64,000 nt of DNA from positions 186,001 through 250,000 of the forward strand of contig JABCPU010000010.1 of assembly GCA_016800925.1 (NCBI GenBank), read 5' to 3'. The notes below the pieces were generated by a model that saw only the letters and a list, made by a program, of their open reading frames with translations, made no database searches and had not been told where the DNA came from. The first letter of the stretch is position 1. Each line of letters begins with the position of its first letter. Shown piece after piece: positions 1 to 11,332 of this stretch. Made by a program: the position numbers and the translations under genes. The DNA comes from Suillus spraguei (taxonomy: Eukaryota > Basidiomycota > Agaricomycetes > Boletales > Suillaceae).

Positions 1-189
1 GTATGTACTATATGGTCTGCTACTTGTGGGGTATAATCTCTCCGCAGTCCTTCTTGGCGTGTTTGACAGTGGTGAGGAGAGCTGTGTGACCTTCTTTGTA
101 CTCTGGATATGTGGCAAGGAATGCCGACTCGTTTCCTTGGTACCTTCAAATGGTGAGTAACTTTGTGTGCTATTTTGGAGGCAGGTCAC
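1..189. other. Window edge, no gene seen
   Basis: No open frame or repeat that I can interpret. It lies downstream of the 3' end of the Crypton-like gene remnant that reads on the minus strand from 3259 to 190. Confidence 0.4.
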
Positions 190-3100
190 TCACTTTTTAA
201 GGAACTCTAGTGTGATCAGAGCATGTTGGTGGTACTTCGAGCCAAAGATGGCCTTGTTCTTTCCCTTGAGCCATCTGGCTGGCCAGTCTCTGAGGGCTAC
301 ATGCAGGCCACATCCAGGATCAGCTTCTGTCCAGTGCTGGATGATATATCTCCAGGAGTCCTTCTTGGGAGCATAGCTCCCATCAGCGCACCATACAGGA
401 AGGTTTGGAATGTCCAGACCCCTCTCAGGGAGTGGATGAGAGCCAAGGTTTGTGTTGCCGGCGCTGAAGTTTGTGTTGCTGGTGCTGAAGTTTGTGTTGC
501 CAGCACTGAAGTTCATGTTGCTGGCGCTGAAGTTCATGTTGCAACTTGGAGCAGGGGCTGTCTGCTGTGGGATAAGTGTTGGGGACTTGCAACAAAGGAA
601 GGTACTGCTGAGTGGGTTGGAGATGAGCGTGTTCATGAGGAAGCGGACGTCACTTCGCAAATCTGCAACATCGGCCATGATAAATTGTTGCATGAGCTGC
701 AGCTCCTGTGAGCATGCAGGCTTGACAAGCTGGCACTTGCCAAGCAAGGAACCATCGGCCTCATTCTGCGTGAGACACAGGGTGTCGCTGTGGTCATTTT
801 CATAAGTCGAGAGCTCATCAATTAGGTACCAGATGAGTGTATCATGCTGATTTATTTTCAGGAAGTCCGTCAATCTAATATTGAGGGATTCTGGACTCAC
901 ATTTTCATTTTCTGCCCACGATCCCCACCACTGTACCCTAGCCAATGTCCAGCACTCACCAACAGGTGCAAACATCCAGCGCCACTGCGCTCCGCCACGA
1001 CGGTAGGTGTGGGTGGTGAAACTGTCACCTGCACCTCATGGGATTCCTGCACCGGTGGTTGCTTCATCGATCCAAGCCTGCACGGCGTCGTGTGAGATAT
1101 GTTTACCACAATGGCAATGCCATTGGAGCCAATTGCTGGGAAGACAAAGTCGTCAGGCTTGAGCTCACCATTGTAGTGAATATGCTTGAGAAGGGCAAGC
1201 CACAGCAGCATCCAGAAGAAACAATCACAGCCAGGCATGTCTGGCTGTGGATAAATTTGTAATGGTTACCTAGTGTGAGTGGGGCAAGGGGTCAGTGATT
1301 ACACTGGCCACATGACACGTTTACTCACAGTGTAAGTCTGCCTCCTTTAGCCCTTTATCCACCTTCCGTTGCCATCCTTTGCGGTTCGACAAGAACACTT
1401 TGAAGCAAGTGTGTGAGTCCTTGATTGACAGTGTCTTGCTGTACAGATACTTCCTGAAGGCCGTATTGACTTCGGACAGATCAATTGTAAGGTCTTTCCT
1501 TTTGAGTTTAATCAATTCAAAACACCTTGTCCATAGATTCCAGGTGGTGGTGCTAAACGCTTGGTACATCACAAGGTGTGTGATTAATGTATGCAACTCT
1601 AAGGTGAGGTTGTCGGTAGCCGTTTTATCCCCTTCTAGCAACATTCTGATGAGGGCTATATAGGTCTCACTTGGGCAGCATCTGTGGACCCACATTAGGA
1701 TCCTATCCATAAAGCCTTTGGACATTGCGATCGAGTGAGTTCTGTCGGTGCCCTCGCTATTTGTCTTATGTTGGACTGACTTGATGACATCCTGCACTTC
1801 AGCCGAGCATGCAGGATTCCCTTCCCATTGTTTGCGTGTCTCATTGAAATGCCATTTTCCATGATATGTATTGCTGGCTCTGTCATATGGAGTAAGTGTT
1901 AAACGGGTTGCTGCAGAGGTGCTATGCTAGTACTCATGCTTCCTCCCAGTACTTTTTGAACGCTGCGTGAATACCATTGCATGTACTTTGACCATTGTTT
2001 TCATGAAAATATTTGTATAAAATAAATAGTGCAAGTGCTTTATCTGTTACAGTCGTATGTGCCCCTATTCATTTCTCCTTTACTTTGGACATTATGTAAC
2101 ATGACTCTGACTCATATGCTCAATGCATCTGTACTATAGTTGCCTTCCTTCTTTGGATATGCACTTATGTTCTCACGTCTCTCTTGGTCCATGCGCACAT
2201 ATTGACCTATTTAAGCACATTGTATTATGTTGTATACTTTACTTTAATCTTACTGGGTTTTACCTGGAATATCCTTTGCTTAGGTCTCCAGCCTAAGTCA
2301 TCTTGAATCGTCTCTAAGACTAAGCACTCCTTAGCCTTAGCCTCTATTCTCGAAGAACCTCTTAGATCTATCTTTGAGGCTGAACCCTTGATCGTACTCG
2401 GAACGCGTTCCTTGTACTCTTACCTTGTCCTCTTTTGGACATTGTAGAACTTCCCAGCAGACCGTCTGTGTCTTTTCACTGTCGCTGGTGATGCCATCCC
2501 AGTTCGTAACATTATCTGAATGTTGGTTAGGTGTCTCCTCGAGTACATCTCTGAATGTCGGATCCTCGTAAGCATCATCGCTGTGTGATTCTTCATCCTG
2601 ACAGCTGGTAACAGAGGCATGCACCTTCAGCCATTTCTGTCCATGATCGATGTATGAGCTGTAATTCTTCTGCATGCTATTTGCATGCTTATGCTGCTGC
2701 TTTGCCCTTTCCTTTATCTTGTCTATGACTGGTAAGGTAGTGTTTCCCGTGGGCTGTGCTCCTTTCCTCTGTTTCTTGGGGCTCGCTTCACTGGGGTGGA
2801 CTAGGACTTTATTGCAAGTGTTTTTTGGTCCTTCCCATGACCAAGGTGATGGTAGTGTTGTCAAGAGAGTGCAGAGGGGTCCATTCCTCAATTTAACTTC
2901 AGCCACGCCACACTTATCTGACATTTACTGCAGAATTTTCATGTCATTAATTGCTCTGTCTGTCAATGGGACAAGAGTCATGTATATTAAAGTGTCTCAG
3001 AACAAAGTCAATCTACAGTAAGATCAATAACTTCCCGCCCTTCCTCATCAGTGCACACTTTCATTCCCCCACTCAGCTCTGGATCCCCAACCTTGCTACT

Positions 3101-3259
3101 CATATCCTCAACCTTGGGCCATAGCATATCTGCCACAGCGGCATACTGTGCTGATAGATGGGGGTGCCAGTCAGGCAACAGATCTCCTGAGGAAGGTCCT
3201 GCAGAAGTGGCGTGTTCATCTGAGTAGCCAATGACATCTTGAGGCGAGGTGAGCTCCAT
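190..3259 (-). pseudogene. Crypton-like tyrosine recombinase gene, decayed
   Basis: Four minus-strand blocks in the right order look like one broken gene. The N-terminal blocks (3259-3008 and 2924-2337) include a SAM-like DNA-binding stretch around NYSSYIDHGQKWL. The core block (1797-1321) has the motifs LWTRCFELIKLKRKDL and NRKGWQRK. Around 1011-997 the frame reads HTYRRGGAQ, which holds the HxxR pair of tyrosine recombinases, followed by MFAPVGECWTLARVQWWGSWAE (975 downward). The C-terminal block ends with a GCR1_C-like region near RYIIQHW and KYHQHALITLEFL. The catalytic part is interrupted by an in-frame TGA and a frame change near 1030, so it is unlikely to be functional. The family assignment rests on remembered Agaricomycete Crypton-type proteins; some gaps could be introns instead of decay. 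Confidence 0.65.
448..545 (-). repeat. 21 bp coding minisatellite, about 4.7 units
   Basis: A 21 bp unit (gtttgtgttgccggcgctgaa on the plus strand) is repeated nearly five times. On the minus strand it encodes a seven-residue repeat of the type N-[MT]-N-F-S-[AT]-[GS]. It lies between the recombinase core and the GCR1_C-like tail and keeps the frame. Confidence 0.85.
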
Positions 3260-3840
3260 AATGCGAGCCGGTGTAAAGATACAACCTAACCTGGGCTGTA
3301 GATAAACTACCTCCTAAGTTAGTATGTGTGGTCTTGTGCTCCATCTAGTCTGCTTCACTTGCAAGGCAAGAGTGTTCAACCCTAAAGGGGGATGCCTGTT
3401 AGTATAGTTAAATCCAAGTCAAACCAGTGAGCTAAAGTAGCGTCATAGTCAGCGGTAAGTTGCCGCAGTCAGCGATGATGCCACCAGAACTAGCATCGTA
3501 TGTAGCGGTGCTACTGTAGTTGAGTTTAAGTCAGTAACAGTAATGTTGAGCGAACAATAATATCAGCAGTAGCGGTAAGGTTGCGAGCGGTGCAAAGAAA
3601 CAGCAAATAAGGCTGCGGTACTTTCAGCGGTAAAGTAGTGGTGCGTGAGAAGTTCAATAAAAATAGCAATTAAGAGTCCAGTGGTATGCCAGCAGTAATG
3701 GTGAAAGAGCAAGATCGATTAACGAGCGGTAACAAACTTTAAAGACTAAGTCTACTACTGGGTGGTTCCAGAGCTAGACACTAATCCTGATCTATAGTAC
3801 ATGCAATGGGGTAAAATCAGGTACTGTATCGTGCGGGGTA

Positions 3841-5457
3841 CATGGTGGCTCAAAAAACTGTCCGCATGTTTTGGCATTTTTCACTATCTATAATATTGTG
3901 TGAGACCAAACAAATGCCTCAAAAACATGCTTATACCACATTGTAGTATGGCTTCAGGGCTTTCATTTGAGCCCTACACCGTGGGAATCGGTGGAGATAT
4001 GGTGGAGATACAAGGCTTACAAAATGGTGACTCATGGGACAGTTTTTTGACTCAAGTATTTTACAGTAATAACCAGGTATTCTAGTATTTTGTATGACCT
4101 CCCTTGGCTTTAATTACTGCCTCTATCCTTCTAGGCATACTCTCAATTAATTTCTGGCAATCCTCAGCTGTGATCTTCCCCCATTCCACTGCTACTCTCT
4201 CCCAAAGCTCCCATACTCCTTTAGGGGGGTTTTCATAGGCTTGAAGCTTTTTCTTGAGTGTTCCCCAGAGATGTTCAATGACATTGACATCAGGAGACTG
4301 TGCTGGCCAGTCAAGAACATTGATGTTATGTTCTTCAAACCATTCCCTAGCTCTTCTGGATGTGTGCTTGGGATCATTATCCTGTTGGAAAATGATATCT
4401 TCTTCATCAATCCCTGATTCTGCCAAGCTAGGCAGCAAGTGGTCATTTAAAATGTCCACATACTGCTTAGCATTCATCTTCCCCTCAACCTCAGCAAGCA
4501 TTCCCACACCATTCCATCCCATACAGCCCCATACCATTAAAGAACCTCCTCCAAACTTGACAGTCCCATTAACCTCTCTGTCTGTTAGGCCATCTCCCTT
4601 CTTTTTCCATACATACACCTTCCCATCTGACCCAATCCTATTGATTTTGGTCTCATCTGACCATATAACATGCTTCCAGTCCTCTACAGTCCAGTGTTGA
4701 TGAGCTAAGGCAAAGGCTAGTCTTCTCTGCCTATGTTTGATGGAGAGAAGAGGCTTTTTCTTCTTTGTTACTGCCTTGAGATGAGCTGCCTTGAGAACAT
4801 TCCTCACAGTTTGTGAAGAGACAGGGGTAGTGATGGTGGAATTGATATAATGGGTGGCTTGGACAGCATTATCAGCCTTTCCTGTAGTGATATGTTGGAT
4901 AATAGCCCTTTTGTCAGTAGAGGTAAGCTTGGATGGACGTCCTCCACAAGAGTTTTCCTTGTCTGGGTGGCTTTCTTTGATGAACTTGGCCACAGTGGAC
5001 TTGCATACTCCAGTTCTAGAGGAAATTTGGCGAGCAGAGAGGCCAGCATAAGACAGAGAGAGGATATTATCTCTTTGAGCAGAGGAGATGGCTTTCATGG
5101 TGATTATGACTATGATACATGAGATATTCTGGTTTATATAGTTAGATATAGTCATAAAATAACATAATGACACACTTTATAATTTATATAATAGTGGCAT
5201 GATTTTTATGGTGTCATAAATAATGATTTATATAGTTTTAATATACACTCAAAAAACTGTCCACATGAGTCATCATTTTATAAGCCTTATATCTCCACCA
5301 TATCTCCGCCGATTCCCACAATGTAGGGCTCAAATAAAAGCCCTGAAGCCATACTACAATGTGGTATAAGTATGTCCTTGAGGAATTTGTTCATTCTCAC
5401 ACAATATCATAGATAGTGAAAAATGTCAAAACATGCGGACAGTTTTTTGAGCCACTG
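3841..5457 (-). mobile_element. Tc1/mariner element with about 210 bp terminal inverted repeats
   Basis: The ends read GTGGCTCAAAAAACTGTCCG on both sides in inverted orientation, within imperfect terminal repeats of about 210 bp. The element is bounded by TA at 3839-3840 and 5458-5459, the Tc1/mariner target. The right end starts CAGTGGCTC; the left end carries two extra bases (CATGGTGGCTC). It encodes an uninterrupted transposase on the minus strand. It sits inside the left arm of the long inverted-repeat element, so it is younger than that element. Confidence 0.93.
4082..5098 (-). CDS. Tc1-family DD34E transposase, intact
   Basis: This 338-residue cut-and-paste transposase is read from MKAISSAQ, where family proteins begin; an in-frame ATG 25 codons upstream (5173) is less likely. 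The N-terminus has helix-turn-helix motifs (QRDNILSLSYAGLSARQIS, then TGVCKSTVAKFI and GGRPSKLT). The catalytic core has D in WSDETKIN, D in FQQDNDPKHT, and E in NVIEHLWG after 34 intervening residues, giving a DD34E triad, with the usual GGGSLMVWGCM block between. There are no stops or frameshifts, and length is normal for Tc1 (about 340). The element could be recently active, or be mobilised. Confidence 0.95.
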   Translation of the reverse strand: MKAISSAQRDNILSLSYAGLSARQISSRTGVCKSTVAKFIKESHPDKENSCGGRPSKLTSTDKRAIIQHITTGKADNAVQATHYINSTITTPVSSQTVRNVLKAAHLKAVTKKKKPLLSIKHRQRRLAFALAHQHWTVEDWKHVIWSDETKINRIGSDGKVYVWKKKGDGLTDREVNGTVKFGGGSLMVWGCMGWNGVGMLAEVEGKMNAKQYVDILNDHLLPSLAESGIDEEDIIFQQDNDPKHTSRRAREWFEEHNINVLDWPAQSPDVNVIEHLWGTLKKKLQAYENPPKGVWELWERVAVEWGKITAEDCQKLIESMPRRIEAVIKAKGGHTKY

Positions 5458-5644
5458 TATATCCTAAATCGTATGTATTTGGAATGCTCTAGGCAAGATC
5501 AGTAGCGCTCAAGTACAGTAACTGCCATATGTAAACATAGTGCAAGGTGGCTGCGGCATGAGGCGACATGTAATAAGACTTGCCGTGGAATCAGTGATAA
5601 TGAACATAAAACAAACAACACACCAAATGGAGCTATGGGGATGC

Positions 5645-7244
5645 TGTCTTCTTTGATAGATGATCTATAGATAAACACCTATAAAACCAAATATCTTCAC
5701 GGTCAGTGATTCAGACAAATACCAATGACTGATAACATGGCTGTACGTGGGTGGCTGTTTATGTTCCCCAGGCTATGGTCAGCAAATGAGTCACTTCTGT
5801 GAGATCAGCAAACTCTTGGACAATGACAAAGATTCTGGAAACAACTAAACTTCAAAGAAAAACACAGAAGTTGAACAAACTAAGAAACAGAAGTAACTGG
5901 CCAAATTACTCTCTCCAACAGAATGCAGGTGTTTTGCAACAATTGTGCTACCGAAATTTGTGGGAAGTTACAACAATCACCTTCTCAGACAAGCAGGTAG
6001 AATCCCCGGTCAAGACTGATCACTACTTCAGAGATCTTCTAGCTTACTATTGAACCTGCTGCCAAGGAACTCACTATGAGTATTAAGCAGATAACAGGAA
6101 CAGACGTCCTTGGATTTCAATACCAAGTCCCCTTTCAATAACTAGAGTCTATCAGTCAGTGAAGACCTTAACTCAGTATCACTACTCAGATGTGCAAGAT
6201 AGAGTGTTGCTATCAACTTCTGAAGTCTCTCCCACTAAGCTACTCTGGCCTTAGATGGACTAAAGAGACAACACAAATATCAGAAACACAAGGACACTTA
6301 GTACCAACAAACTTTGAAAGAGAGAGAGAGACCAGTAATCAAAGAAAAAGAAGAAAAGAGAAAGATTCAAAAGAAACAGAAGCAAGGAAACAGACAACAG
6401 AGAAAGAAAAACAGAGAGAAAGATGATGAAAGAAACTAGAATGAATTTGTCAAAGAAAAAAATTTGTTGTCTTGCTGGTTGTCAGACACAGTGAGCTCAG
6501 GGTCTTGCTAGTTGTTGAGCACAGTGAGCTCAAGGTAGTGCTGTCTCACAGTGTAGACTTCCAATCTTACTGTTGTTGACAATGTTCTTGACAGTGTGCT
6601 GATAGAGCTGCTCACACTTCACTCTCAATTATATTTCTGAGGGGGGAGAAATCTCTCTTTTATTGAAAAAAAGAAGGTGGGTCTTATATAGACAAAATGA
6701 ATGGCTATGCTACTGTTTTCCCATATTTTGTAGGGGTGCTAACCTACCCTATTTATTGAATATTGTCATAGTTGATTTGTAATATGCTCAAGGGTGTGAG
6801 AAGAAGTCATGTGGGATATCTATGGCTATGCATAAATTTGAGATCAGGTGACTATTAGTGGCTATCCTAGGAGGAATATCAATTATGTAATATTTGAAGC
6901 ATAAATTTGCACTTTTTGTAGATTCATAGAAATGATGCAAGTGAATCATAGTGGGTTTCATGGGTTTCTCTGCAGGGTAACTCTATGTAATTATTTTGCT
7001 GGGGTCACCTGACATCTGTGGGAATCTTATGAAGTAGTTTCTGTAGCCAAACATACATAAACACACCCATGAAAAATGAATTAGAAATAATAAGCAAACT
7101 TTTATGAGCAAAAAGAAACTTTCGATTCTGCGTCATGGATTGATTTCTGAATAGAGGAACACTAAGCTATTATAGTCCTGGTACTATTTGTCAGCTGCAG
7201 TAGTGCTTAGTCAGTCATGCACCAGACCAGTTTGGTGCGTGTCA
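5645..7244. mobile_element. Unclassified 1.6 kb insertion, LTR-like
   Basis: The other arm of the host element runs straight through this point, so these 1600 bp are an insertion. It starts TGTCTTC and ends GTGTCA, with ATGC (5641-5644) and ACGC (7245-7248) as a possible imperfect target duplication. No convincing protein is encoded. It has a purine-rich stretch on the plus strand at about 6310-6425 and, read on the minus strand, a TATATAAGACCCACC promoter-like motif near 6680. These points fit a large solo LTR, read on the minus strand, but no second copy is in the window to prove it. Confidence 0.5.
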
Positions 7245-7633
7245 ACGCGGCAAGGACATGGGAGGACATCGGTACATGGAACGTGGTGTGGCAATCGGTA
7301 TGGTGTGCAGTAAGCGTGGGATGCCGCCAGAAGTGCTAAAGGGGTAAGACAGCCATGGACAAGTGGTAACTCCTATAGACATGAGACAAGTGTCAAAAGA
7401 TAGGGTTTTAAGCCTAGCGCCAATATGTTTGTTACACTGGGATGGTGACTTTGCTGTGTGACGGTACCCAGGACTCACCCTCTTCAGAACTCGGATCATT
7501 GTCAGCTTGAATACCATCATTAGTAGCATTGACAAATGACGGTGCAAATATTGTGAGGCAGTATACCAGTACACCCCCCTCACAGTCCTTTCATTTGTTG
7601 ATATTGAAGGTGGGCCTTGGGAGCACACCACCA

Positions 7634-8330
7634 TCATTTGCTTGGAGCTTGAAACTTCAAGTTAGCGCCAATGCAGTGAGGGTAGAAAAGGCCCACCTGG
7701 CACAGTGCCCGCATGCATGCGGCAGACCAAAAATGGTTCCTAAAATACTTGTGGATTTTTGATTGTGTCCAGCCAAGGCGAGTGTGGCAGAATGCAGCAA
7801 GACATGTAAGACTGGGCTGAGTGAGACTGAATTGTGGAAGCAACGATGAACTGGCACCGTCAGACCAAGTAGTGACTGGATGAAGATAAAGGTCCATGAT
7901 TTCAACACTGGGAAAGTCGGCAGGGATAGATGCTGCGAGTGCTGGATACTTTCTCCCCAGAGTACCATCAACTAGGACAGTGCGGAGGCGATCATGCCAA
8001 GTCTCAAGCATGTCTGGAAGCTGCGCAGGTGCCACTGATGTCGTGACTCACATCAGTGAGTCACTAAGGTCACCTGCAAGCAAAGCGTGGCTGACCTGAC
8101 TGCTGCAGCCTGAAAGTCCTCTTGTAACCTTTGTGTCAGCCAGTGAGGTGCTGACCGCACATGCTTGTTGCACTTGATTGGAGGGTGGTCCTCCCCATCA
8201 AAAATGAAGTGGGCATGAATAGGCGCATTAGCTAGGGCAACAAGTTTGTACATTAGCATCTGAAGTTCCAGGTTTTTGCCTGACTGGGCATGTCCGATGT
8301 AACAAACATATTGGCGCTGGGCTTAAAACC
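7634..8330 (-). pseudogene. XPG-like nuclease family fragment
   Basis: Minus-strand peptides match the large Agaricomycete XPG/PIN-like nuclease family. The upstream piece includes YIGHAQSGKNLELQMLMYK and FIFDGEDHPPIK (8330-8053), the N-terminal nuclease block. A second piece (8035-7634) resembles the family's C-terminal region (SIPADFPSVEIMDLYLHP, FCHTRLGWTQSKIHKYF). The acidic XPG-I block that should lie between them is missing, and frames shift. It fills the single-copy centre of the inverted-repeat element, so it looks like a captured gene fragment. Assignment is from memory of the family. Confidence 0.6.
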
Positions 8331-8432
8331 CCACCTTTTGACACTCGTCTCACATCTACAGGAGTTACCACTTGTCCATGGCCGTCTTACCCCTTTAGCA
8401 TTACTGGCGGCATCCCATGCTTACCGCACACC

Positions 8433-8907
8433 TGTCACAACCCACAAATGAATTAACGCAAGGGCAGAGACTAGGACTCAAACTAAGGTTATCACAAGGA
8501 GAAAGAGGAGCAAGGACATCTTGGATTGCTACAGTTGTAGATACAAGAGGTTTGAACTAAAGAACTACTACAGCGAAACTAGCTAACTATATACACATAT
8601 TGAAACTGAGATATAAACTGAGTTTGAAACTACTAGCCAATCATAAAATAGAAACGAGAATCGTATGATGTGATAGTTGTGACATTGTTATGACATCATA
8701 TTCTAGAAGGTTCTAAGATCACATGATACTATCTTATCTTATCTTATCCAATAGCATCATAAAAGATCTCTTCATCTTCATCAGGAAGTTCAGTTATAGA
8801 AGCAGTTATAGGGATTTCGATGGAGTTTGTGTTTGTCTTAGCGCTGGGTTTAGATGCTTTAGGGAAATTGAGAAAAGAGTAATGATTTGTATTTGGAATT
8901 CGTGACA
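8433..8907 (-). repeat. Gypsy 3' LTR (minus orientation)
   Basis: 475 bp, bounded by TGTCAC and GTGACA. It differs from the other LTR at four sites only, and every difference is C/T or G/A at a CpG. Confidence 0.95.
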
Positions 8908-9335
8908 TTACCCCCTCTCTAGGATGAGCGTCATCGCGAATGTATGAAGGTCTAATGTTATGTGTTCTCCATTTCTTGAAATCTTCTGAATTAAGTATAG
9001 AACCTTGAATTCTTTTAGTTTTAGCTGCTGTGGGATTCTTTTTATGAAACTCCGCTATAAGAATCGGGGAATTCTTTACGTTTTCTTCTGGTTCCCATGT
9101 CGATTCTTCTATCGATATCCTTCCCATTTTACTCGGTATTGCAGCTTTCCTCGAATAATCGGCTATCTAATACTTCTTCTACAACAAATTCTTCCTGATC
9201 GTCAACTATGTCAGGAGGTGGTCGGGTGGGTTGAGAATGAGGGATCATTTGAGATGCATAGTATGGGGTAAGTAATTGAACGTGAAAAACCAGATGGATC
9301 TGATAATTTGCCGGTAATTTCAATTTATAGTTCAC
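8744..9335 (-). pseudogene. Gypsy chromodomain tail, frameshifted
   Basis: The 9335-9129 frame has NYKLKLPANYQIHLVFHVQLL and the first chromodomain strand (FVVEEVLDSRLF). The following strands (KLQYRVKWEGY) lie in another frame near 9145-9110, and the last helix (SIEESTWEPEENV) in the frame that starts at 9127. At least two indels break the domain. Chromodomains steer insertion of chromoviruses towards modified histones. Confidence 0.8.
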
Positions 9336-10219
9336 CTGCCAATCTTCTCTAGTATTTCAAAGGGCCCAAGATGACGATCTGACAGTTTTTGACTTGGACG
9401 ACGTTGTTTAATGTTTTTTGTGTCTAGCCAGACTTTGTCTCCCTTTTTATACTGTGGTGCGTCTTTTACTCCTTTGTCATAGAACCGTTTCATTCGTTCA
9501 TTGACTAATTTCAAAGTATTTTCCACATCATCTCTTGCTTCTTTCATTTGATCCACTCTTTCATCGGCAACGGGAATACGGGAGTTGGAATTAGGAGATA
9601 TCGTGAATTCTGGATTATATCCATATAGAACTTTGAAAGGGCTATGACCGGTGACTGTGACTGCGTTATTATGCGAGAATTCTGCAATCGGCAACCAAGA
9701 TACCCAATCATTTTGTCTATAAGAGGTAAACAGGCATAAATATTGTTCAACTTCTTGATTTACGCGTTCTGTTTGTCCGTCCGTATGGGGATGATAGGCG
9801 GTCGAAGCAGACCATTTTGTGCCTAATCTTTTTGACATTTGTCCCATAAATTTCGATACGAACTGTGTTCCTCTATCTGAAATCACTTTCTTTGGTGTTC
9901 CATGATGTTTCCATACATTTTTAAAAAATAGCTCAGCAATTTCCTTTGAGTCTACTTCTTTTTTAGTGGGAATAAAGTGTGCTTGTTTTGTAAATCGATC
10001 AACGACAACAAAAATGCTATCACACCCTTCACTCTTTGGTAGGTCCACAATCAGGTCACATGTAATCATTTGCCAAGGTCCTTCTGGAACTTCATTTGGC
10101 TGTAAAGGTCCCGTCAGTTTACTAGGATAGACCTTTGTTTGTCTGCAACGATCGCAACCATCTACATAATCGTGAACACTCTTTGTCATCATTGGCCACC
10201 AATAATTTCTGGAAATCAA
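9332..10219 (-). pseudogene. Gypsy integrase (part of a broken pol)
   Basis: It has the zinc-binding end (DGCDRCRQTK), and catalytic D in MITCDLIVDLP, D in VISDRGTQFVSKF and E in HPHTDGQTERVNQEVEQYL, followed by a GPY/F-like region (KKGDKVWLDTKNI, LGPFEILEKIG). The frame then breaks at 9332-9335 by what looks like one missing base, and the downstream C-terminal part continues in a different frame. Confidence 0.93.
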
Positions 10220-10285
10220 TTCTAAGGTCTTGGCACGTCCAGGATGTCCAGCCGGTGGTGAGTCATGGAATAACTCTAGAATCTC

Positions 10286-11074
10286 TCAGCGGATTTCTTT
10301 ATCATTTGGAACATAGACCAATCCTTGAAATAACACCAATCCATCTTCAACATTCCATTCTTCAACTCCTCTACGCAATTGCACCGGTGCTGCTTTTAGC
10401 GTTTCTAGCACTTTCATCACTTCAGGCTCTCGTTCTGTACATTGTCTAATCTTTTTGAGAAGAGATTTTTCTCCTTCTATAAGAACTTGGCCTCTTTTAG
10501 CAGCATTGATTTTGAAAAATTCCGGTTTAAGCAAAATGCAATCAGAATTGTCATTTTCTACCCCCCCTCTGTGGTCTGATCTCTGAGACAGACGATCGGC
10601 TTTATCATTGACTACACCAGGCTTATGTTGGAGTGTAAATTCATACTCCGCCAGGAACAGACTCCATCTGGCTTGCCTTCGTGTCAATTTTTGACTCGTC
10701 ATGAAATACTCAAGATTCTTATGATCGGTCCAGATCTCCACAGGGTGAGGTGCTCCCTGCACGTAGTGCCTCCACTCTTCTAACACTCGAATGATTGCTA
10801 ACAATTCTTTGTCATGAATGTCATAATTTCGTTCTGCATCATTCATTGACTTTGAATAATAAGCGACAGGATGCCATAGTCCATCTTCCATCTGTTGAGA
10901 AAGTACTGCACCAGATGCATAATCAGAAGCATCGGTCTCTATTCTTTTCTTTTTCTCAACATCTGGCATTACTAGGAGCGGAGCTTCTGTGAATCGTTTC
11001 TTTAATTCATCAAATGCATGTTGTTGTTTCTCCGTCCAATTCCATGGAACATCTTTTCTTAGCAAATCATTCAT
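10286..11074 (-). pseudogene. Gypsy RT connection and RNase H (part of a broken pol)
   Basis: Begins just after the second internal TGA. It includes the RT-RNase H linker (WTEKQQHAFDELKKRFTEAP) and RNase H with D in ETDASDYASGAVLSQ, E in DIHDKELLAII, D in EIWTDHKNLEYF and D in VNDKADRLSQR. It ends at a TGA after NDKEIR, again where arginine is expected. Confidence 0.9.
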
Positions 11075-11332
11075 TGGTCTGGCTATGTCTGAGAACCCCA
11101 GTATGAATCTTCAATAGAAGTTGGCAAAACCCATGAATGCTTGTATGTCTTTTACGCATTTGGGAACAGGCCATTTTAATACTCCTTCTACTTTCACAGG
11201 GTCCATAGATACATTGCCTTTTTCCATAATCAACCCTAAGAATTCGACTTTAGACTGTTCGAAACTACATTTCTCTGGTTTCAAAAACAGGTCGTTATCT
11301 TTTAATCGTTTGAGTACTTCTCGTACGACTTT

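Noticed and set aside
7242..7637. Minus-strand frame of 131 codons
   Set aside because: It runs through the left arm of the inverted repeat into the centre; no motif, and the matching arm does not keep the frame.
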